This document shows positions 32,082-36,605 of a stretch of 36,605 bases of DNA, piece after piece. The translations under genes and the position numbers were made by a program. Under the pieces are notes generated by a model. That model saw only the letters and a list, made by a program, of their open reading frames with translations. It had not been told where the DNA came from and searched no databases. Within the stretch, counting starts at the first letter, position 1. Each line of letters begins with the position of its first letter. The stretch comes from an uncultured Fretibacterium sp. (GTDB lineage: Bacteria; Synergistota; Synergistia; Synergistales; Aminobacteriaceae): NCBI GenBank assembly GCA_947168585.1, contig CAMVMK010000020.1, forward strand, positions 1-36,605, in the 5' to 3' direction.

Positions 32082-32963
32082 ATGGATTTCAAAGAATTAA
32101 CTTGGGAAGATAAAAACATTTACTCGCAGTTTTATAAAAAATCTCCCGTGCATTACGCTGAATATTCTTTCTTAAATTTATTTGCATGGCGGCACGCTTA
32201 CCCGATTGAGTTTGCAATTTCTGACGAAAATTTATGCTGGCTTAAAAGCGGCGGGCCTATACCGGGATTTTTCGGGCCTGCAGGAGATTGGAACATCGTC
32301 AAAGATTGGGACAACGTTCTGAAAAATTTTAAGGCCGGTGATGTTATTTACGATGTCCCGGAGCAGGTTAAAAATATTTTAGAAAAGCGTGAAAATTTAC
32401 GTTTCACTGAAGACCGGGATCAGCATGAATATGTTTACGCCGTTAAAGATTTAATAGCCTTGAAAGGCAAAGCGTTTGCTCACAAAAGAAATAGAGTCCG
32501 GGCTTTCTTAGACGGCTACGAATGGGATTATTATGAATTAAAGCCGGAATTTTTTGATGAGTTAATGAATTTTCAGGAATGTTGGAGAGTTCATAGAGAA
32601 GAAAATTTGAACGAAGAAGAAATTAAATCTCTCGACAGCGAAGATATTGCAATTCAAAACGTCCTCGAAAAATGGAATGATTTTAATTTGATGGGCGGAA
32701 TTTTGAAAGTTGACGATAAAATCATAGCTTATACTATCGCCGTTGAACTTGACGAAAAAAATCTTGATGTAATGTTTGAAAAGGCTTTCCCTGAATATAC
32801 CGGAAGTTATCAGGCAATAAATTTTTTATTTCAGAAAAATCAAGGCGCGAAATACGAATTTGCTAACCGTGAAGAAGACATGGGCGAACTTGGTTTAAGA
32901 GAAGCGAAAATGTCTTATAATCCTACTATGATGCTTAAAAAATTTATCATGGAGATTTTATAA
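32082..32963 (+). CDS. DUF2156 / phosphatidylglycerol lysyltransferase C-terminal-like acyltransferase
   Basis: This has the GNAT-like fold related to the aminoacyl-transferring domain of MprF and FemX-type enzymes, but is soluble and lacks the MprF membrane domain. Blocks are HYAEYSFLNLFAWRHAYPIEF near residue 25, KAFAHKRNRVRAFL (about 129-142), and the end with GSYQAINFLFQKN, ANREEDMGELGLREAKMSYNP. 293 residues matches stand-alone DUF2156 proteins. The acceptor is unknown. A GAAAGGG stretch lies upstream of the ATG. No membrane segment. Confidence 0.85.
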   Translation: MDFKELTWEDKNIYSQFYKKSPVHYAEYSFLNLFAWRHAYPIEFAISDENLCWLKSGGPIPGFFGPAGDWNIVKDWDNVLKNFKAGDVIYDVPEQVKNILEKRENLRFTEDRDQHEYVYAVKDLIALKGKAFAHKRNRVRAFLDGYEWDYYELKPEFFDELMNFQECWRVHREENLNEEEIKSLDSEDIAIQNVLEKWNDFNLMGGILKVDDKIIAYTIAVELDEKNLDVMFEKAFPEYTGSYQAINFLFQKNQGAKYEFANREEDMGELGLREAKMSYNPTMMLKKFIMEIL

Positions 32964-33086
32964 AAAACAGTTAGGAGGTGTAAAAAGCAAGTAGGAATTA
33001 GGAATTAGGAAGTAGGAACTGAAAAAGACGTGTAGAAATCTTTTTCTCACTCCTCACCCCCTCACTCCTAACTCCTCACTGTTTTT
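32964..33086. repeat. 120-bp inverted heptamer-repeat element before the TerB_N gene
   Basis: It begins AAAAACAGTTAGGAGG and ends in the near reverse complement CTCCTCACTGTTTTT (15 of 17 positions match). Between them are GGAATTA and GGAAGTA units, an inner stem GAAAAAGA/TCTTTTTC with an 11-base loop, and the opposing CTCACTC and CTAACTC units. The long hairpin could terminate the DUF2156 message. Confidence 0.8.
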
Positions 33087-33089
33087 ATC

Positions 33090-34952
33090 ATGCTTTATTT
33101 AGTAATCGGAATTTTTGTCGTTGTAGCTGTAAGTGCTTTCTTCCGCCAACAGTCGCAAAATAAGCCGGACGAACAGCCCAAAGACGCTGCTCCCGTTGAT
33201 CCGAGTTCTTTAGATTTGCCGGACGATAACGAAGAGCAGACAACTACAGCAGCAACGCCCGTAACTGATTCAGGACATCCCGGAAGCGCGACATATTCTG
33301 CTCATGCTCCGGCCGGAGAAGAGTCGCCTTATTCAGTATCGACTGAACAGAAAGAAAAACCTAAGGCTCAAGTTAATTTGCTCCGTTGGGCAGGACGTTT
33401 GGGAAATATTCAGCTTGATAATATAACCGTTCCGAGCCCTGTAGCTTACTGGTCGAACGGTGAAGCCTCAACGCCTGAACCGTCATGTATAGATATAACT
33501 TTGCCGATAGATTTTCCCAAGCAGGGCAGCGATCTTCCTGTTGACGGTGCTGAAAGTTATGCGGCAATGACACCGTTACAGCGCGGAATTTATTTGACTT
33601 GGCTCGCAGGTTCGAGAATTCAGCCGCCTCTCCATATGTGCTACCCGAGTATTTGGCTTTACGGAATAGAACGCAGGACTTTAATTGATAAACTTGACTT
33701 AGGGCTTTGCATTAACGAATCTTTCAGATTATTACCTTTATTGCGGTGGGATATAGTCAGCGAAAATTTAATAAATTTTGTAACATGGCTCGCAATTAAA
33801 GTCTGGCTTCCTGATGAAGATTTATTAGCTTTATGCCGCCGCCTTAATAAAGTCCCGGAGGGTCTTTTAGGAATTTTGCTGAACTCTTACGCTAATTCTT
33901 TACTGCCGCTCCCGTCGGCTGTAGCTTTTACTTTAATGAGGACTTGCGAAAAACTGCACCGTGAGAGCGAGCCTCAAGTTTTGGACACGAGCGAGGCTCT
34001 TCAGACTTTCACTCCGATTTATAAAGATATTTGCAAGGGCGGATTAGTTTTGACGAAGCCTCAAAATAATTTGAAAATCTCTTACACTCCGACTAACCCG
34101 ACTATAGATTTAGAAAAATTAAAAACTAATGACACCGTTGAAGTTCCGAATTTCTTTGAAAATTTAGAAGTTTTTAAGCCTCTTCTTGACGCTTGGGAAG
34201 TATTTTTGACGGCGTATAAAACTCCCGAACCTGAAATTAATTTAGCAGACATTGGACAGCGTCCTGACTTTGAGGGTTTCATAAAAACGTTAAGACCCGA
34301 AGGCAGCGACCTGCCGTTATTGACAACTCTTGAAAAAGTCGGCAAGCTGATGGGCTTCGATACTAAAACTTCAAAATTAAACGGCAAAGAACGTAAATCT
34401 ATCGTTGATACGGCTCAGGTTGAGGGCTGGCAGATTTTGCATGATTTAGGAATTTCAGGCCGCGAATATACTTGGGACGATAAAATTTTATTTGTTGAAC
34501 TTCCTCCCGGAACGAATTTAACGCAGAATTACAGAGTTGCCGCTTTTATTTTAGAATTTATCTGCGCTGCAGTAGCTGTCGATGAAGAAAGAGTTTTTGA
34601 ACCTTTGAGACAAAGATTAAATGATTTCTTTCAGCTCACAGAAGACGATAATTTAAGACTTGAAGCCCAAAAACTTTTGGATATGCCTACTCAATACGGT
34701 ATAGATTTTTACGGCGAATTTATCTGCGCTTGGTTTTCAGAAGAAGAACGCAAAAAAATTAAATATTTAGTGATTGAAGTTTTAAGTTTTATGGCTGAAT
34801 TTGCGAATAATCCTGAAGTTAATTCGATTTTGTGCGAATTTTTGAAACTCCGCGAAGATGAAGAAACTCCGCCCGAAGAATTAGTGAAAGCTAACGGCGA
34901 CAGAGGCAGCGAAATATTAAAAATTATGGGAATGATTTTCAAGAATAATTGA
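33090..34952 (+). CDS. TerB_N domain protein, membrane-anchored
   Basis: The protein has one N-terminal membrane segment (residues 1-18, MLYLVIGIFVVVAVSAFF) and a disordered acidic, Pro/Thr-rich region (about 22-95). The TerB_N signature follows: YAAMTPLQRGIYLTWLAGSR (about 154-173) and YPSIWLYGIERRTLID (about 180-195). The middle and C-terminal helical parts (NLTQNYRVAAFILEFICAA, and LLDMPTQYGIDFYGEFICAWF) may hold a TerB/TerB-C-like part, but I am less sure of that. TerB_N proteins are linked with tellurite-resistance-type stress systems; no other ter gene is present. The start lacks a Shine-Dalgarno sequence, because a pyrimidine repeat arm precedes it; it is set by the membrane segment. 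Confidence 0.8.
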   Translation: MLYLVIGIFVVVAVSAFFRQQSQNKPDEQPKDAAPVDPSSLDLPDDNEEQTTTAATPVTDSGHPGSATYSAHAPAGEESPYSVSTEQKEKPKAQVNLLRWAGRLGNIQLDNITVPSPVAYWSNGEASTPEPSCIDITLPIDFPKQGSDLPVDGAESYAAMTPLQRGIYLTWLAGSRIQPPLHMCYPSIWLYGIERRTLIDKLDLGLCINESFRLLPLLRWDIVSENLINFVTWLAIKVWLPDEDLLALCRRLNKVPEGLLGILLNSYANSLLPLPSAVAFTLMRTCEKLHRESEPQVLDTSEALQTFTPIYKDICKGGLVLTKPQNNLKISYTPTNPTIDLEKLKTNDTVEVPNFFENLEVFKPLLDAWEVFLTAYKTPEPEINLADIGQRPDFEGFIKTLRPEGSDLPLLTTLEKVGKLMGFDTKTSKLNGKERKSIVDTAQVEGWQILHDLGISGREYTWDDKILFVELPPGTNLTQNYRVAAFILEFICAAVAVDEERVFEPLRQRLNDFFQLTEDDNLRLEAQKLLDMPTQYGIDFYGEFICAWFSEEERKKIKYLVIEVLSFMAEFANNPEVNSILCEFLKLREDEETPPEELVKANGDRGSEILKIMGMIFKNN

Positions 34953-35003
34953 AGTTATGCTAAAAACACTTGATTTAATTTTCTTTTAGAAAGATATTTG
35001 CTT

Positions 35004-35066
35004 TGAGGTGAGGGGTTAGGGGTGAGGGGTTAGTTTTTTTCGTTCCTACTTCCTAACTCCTAATTA
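35004..35066. repeat. Inverted heptamer repeat between the TerB_N gene and dut
   Basis: The plus strand has GGTGAGGGGTTAGGGG units then seven T, then TTCCTACTTCCTAACTCC. The arms pair over about 18 positions with G-U pairs and two mismatches. It lies between convergent genes and could terminate either. The G-rich variant GGGGTTA is seen only here. Confidence 0.75.
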
Positions 35067-35500
35067 ATTCCCGTTGAACCGAAGCCGCCTGAGCCTCTTT
35101 TAGTTTCGTCAAGGGCTTTAACTTCTTCAAATTTAGCCTGCACTACAGGCACGAAAACCATTTGAGCAATTCTATCGCCGAAACGCAGAGTAAAAGGATC
35201 TTCGCCCTCATTTTTTAACAAAACTTTAATTTCTCCGCGATAATCCGAGTCAATAGTTCCGGGACTGTTCGGGATAGTAATTTTTTTATCGAGAGAAAGT
35301 CCGCTTCTTGGCCTAATTTGAGCTTCGTAGCCTTCGGGAATTGCTAACTTTATTCCGGTCGGGATTAAAGCCTGTTCGCCGGGTTTAATCATGCAGTACA
35401 TAGTCGAACATAAATCTACTCCAGCCGAGCCCGGAGTAGCATATTCAGGAATTGTAATGGTGTTGCTCTCGCGCCAAATTTTTACGTTAATAGTCTGCAA
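35060..35500 (-). CDS. dut: dUTP diphosphatase
   Basis: This is a trimeric enzyme that hydrolyses dUTP to dUMP and limits uracil in DNA. All five motifs are visible: AGVDLCST, PRSGLSL, NSPGTIDSDYRGEIKV, RFGDRIAQMVF and KRGSGGFGSTG. 146 residues is standard. The start codon is TTG with AAAGGAG about 11 bases upstream. It follows pnp on the same strand. Confidence 0.97.
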   Translation of the reverse strand: MQTINVKIWRESNTITIPEYATPGSAGVDLCSTMYCMIKPGEQALIPTGIKLAIPEGYEAQIRPRSGLSLDKKITIPNSPGTIDSDYRGEIKVLLKNEGEDPFTLRFGDRIAQMVFVPVVQAKFEEVKALDETKRGSGGFGSTGIN

Positions 35501-35525
35501 AATAATTTTTTCTCCTTTTAATTTT

Positions 35526-35580
35526 GTGAGAAATTAGGAAGTTTTTTCACATCTAACTCCTAACTCCTCACTCCTAACTT
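35526..35580 (-). repeat. Heptamer repeat between pnp and dut
   Basis: On the minus strand GGAGTGA, GGAGTTA and GGAGTTA are followed by a stem TTAGGAGTT/AACTTCCTAA and loop. It falls at the very end of pnp and upstream of dut. Confidence 0.7.
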
Positions 35581-35583
35581 TTA

Positions 35584-36605
35584 TTACCGTCCTCTTCTGT
35601 CGCCGCGTCCGCGTCTTTCGCGGGCATTTTCAAAATCGTTTCTGCTCGATCTGTTTGAAGAATATCCGCGCTCCATGTAACCGCCGATTTTATTTTTGAG
35701 GTCTTTGGCGTTTACTCTGTCTTTCATGGAGAAGCCGCGCCCTTTATCGCGTGAAGAAAGGCTCGTTATTAAATTTTCGCGTTCTCTTTCGTCAGGTAAA
35801 GCGTAGGCAAAACCTGCTTCTCTAACTTTTTCTTCATTGGCCATAACTCTGCGCCGTGATAAATTAACGCGCCCTGTGTCTTCAATGTCTTTGACCATAA
35901 CTAAAACTCTATCGCCGACCTTGAAAACGTCTTCAGTATGAGGCACTCGTGCTGAACTTATTTCGCTTACGTGTAACATTCCCTCTTTGCCGGGCAGACA
36001 TTCAACGAAAGCACCGAAACTTGTTATTCTTGTTACTGTTCCGTAATAAATATCGCCTGCAGTCAAGTCGCGGATTATAGCCATGACCATAGCGTGGGCA
36101 TCTTCAACTTTAGCCATAGTTGCGCCCGCGATTGTAACAATTCCGTTATCGTCAATTTCGAGTCTAACGTCAGCCGTTTGAGTTATGCTGCGTACAACTT
36201 TACCGCCCGTGCCGATGACTTCGCGGATTTTATCCGGGTCGATAGCAAACGTGATAATTCTTGGCGCGTTCGGTGAAAGTTTATTAGGAACAGGAATAAC
36301 CGACTCCATTTCCTCAAGGATTTGCATTCTTGCGCGTCTTGCCTGGCCTAATGCTTCCTCTAAAATTTCGCGCGTAATTCCTCCGGCTTTGTTGTCCATT
36401 TGAAGAGCTGTAACGCCTGCTCTTGTTCCTGCGACTTTGAAATCCATATCGCCGTAATGATCTTCGAGGCCTTGAATATCCGTGAGAATTTGAACTTTGT
36501 CGCCTTCTTTTATTAAGCCCATAGCGATACCGGCAACGTGGCATCTTACAGGAACACCGGCGTGCATCATTGAGAGCGAGCCTCCGCAGATACTTGCCTG
36601 AGAAC
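35584..36605 (-). CDS. pnp: Polyribonucleotide nucleotidyltransferase, C-terminal part
   Basis: PNPase is a 3' to 5' phosphorolytic RNase of the degradosome type. The window ends inside the gene: its frame continues past the edge as GSQASICGGSLS, then MMHAGVPVRCHVAGIAMGLI, so the 5' part is missing. Visible are the end of the second RNase PH domain (GLEDHYGDMDFKVAGT, the catalytic Asp pair), a KH domain with VIGTGGKVVRSITQTADV, an S1 domain with YGTVTRITSFGAFVECLPGKEGMLHVSEI, and a basic, disordered RG-rich tail (RSSRNDFENARERRGRGDRR) that may bind RNA. Confidence 0.96.
   Translation of the reverse strand, partial: SQASICGGSLSMMHAGVPVRCHVAGIAMGLIKEGDKVQILTDIQGLEDHYGDMDFKVAGTRAGVTALQMDNKAGGITREILEEALGQARRARMQILEEMESVIPVPNKLSPNAPRIITFAIDPDKIREVIGTGGKVVRSITQTADVRLEIDDNGIVTIAGATMAKVEDAHAMVMAIIRDLTAGDIYYGTVTRITSFGAFVECLPGKEGMLHVSEISSARVPHTEDVFKVGDRVLVMVKDIEDTGRVNLSRRRVMANEEKVREAGFAYALPDERERENLITSLSSRDKGRGFSMKDRVNAKDLKNKIGGYMERGYSSNRSSRNDFENARERRGRGDRRGR

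Noticed and set aside
5124-35580. Heptamer repeats as a CRISPR array
   Set aside because: Units are seven bases, scattered between genes, with no spacer structure and no cas gene.

Overview
The window reads as an AT-rich bacterial chromosome, roughly 40% GC by eye. Long same-strand operons, a PTS phosphotransfer pair, CheW, a periplasmic-type amidase with an AMIN-like linker and a GerMN-type protein suggest a Synergistota-like organism or a relative on the Firmicutes border. That assignment is inference, because there is no rRNA or marker set to test it.

Positions 1-3.7 kb are a decayed accessory zone. It holds an IS3-family element with indel scars, an AAA-ATPase/PD-(D/E)XK pseudogene cut at its 5' side by that element, a Rpn/YhgA-like nuclease pseudogene with two amber codons and a frameshift, a displaced 3' fragment of a DNA methyltransferase gene, and then the intact orphan methyltransferase. 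Positions 3.7-10.1 kb (minus strand) carry rmuC and a complete branched-chain amino acid/amide ABC operon, livJ-livH-livM-livG-livF, with an attenuator-like hairpin after livJ. Positions 10.1-14.2 kb (plus) carry a SAM methyltransferase gene broken by a run of ten G and flanked by perfect 58-bp direct repeats, then a small unknown protein and an AddB-like iron-sulfur nuclease. An ankyrin-repeat gene, tlyA and a CAU tRNA follow on the minus strand.

Positions 16.9-23.8 kb (plus) are ptsH-ptsI-ROK sugar kinase, then cheW, an N-acetylmuramoyl-L-alanine amidase, a GerMN-like membrane protein and rdgB. Positions 23.8-31.5 kb (minus) form one eight-gene sugar operon. It starts with a PfkB kinase, then a ribulose-phosphate-epimerase-family protein, a 6-phospho-3-hexuloisomerase, a DUF4432 aldose-epimerase-like protein, D-lyxose isomerase and an RbsA-RbsC-RbsB transporter. 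The genes together look like import, isomerisation, phosphorylation and epimerisation of an uncommon ketose or aldose down to fructose 6-phosphate. The last part holds HU, a DUF2156 acyltransferase, a membrane-anchored TerB_N protein, dut and the 3' part of pnp.

Two themes cross the whole window. First, a family of intergenic heptamer repeats (GGAGTTA/GGAGTGA units) occurs at about eleven sites; in some it forms terminator hairpins and in others it lies where a ribosome binding site should be. Second, both methyltransferase genes, which are unrelated to each other, are preceded by a stray copy of their own 3' end, and one of them carries a likely phase-variation G tract. These are the observations most worth following.
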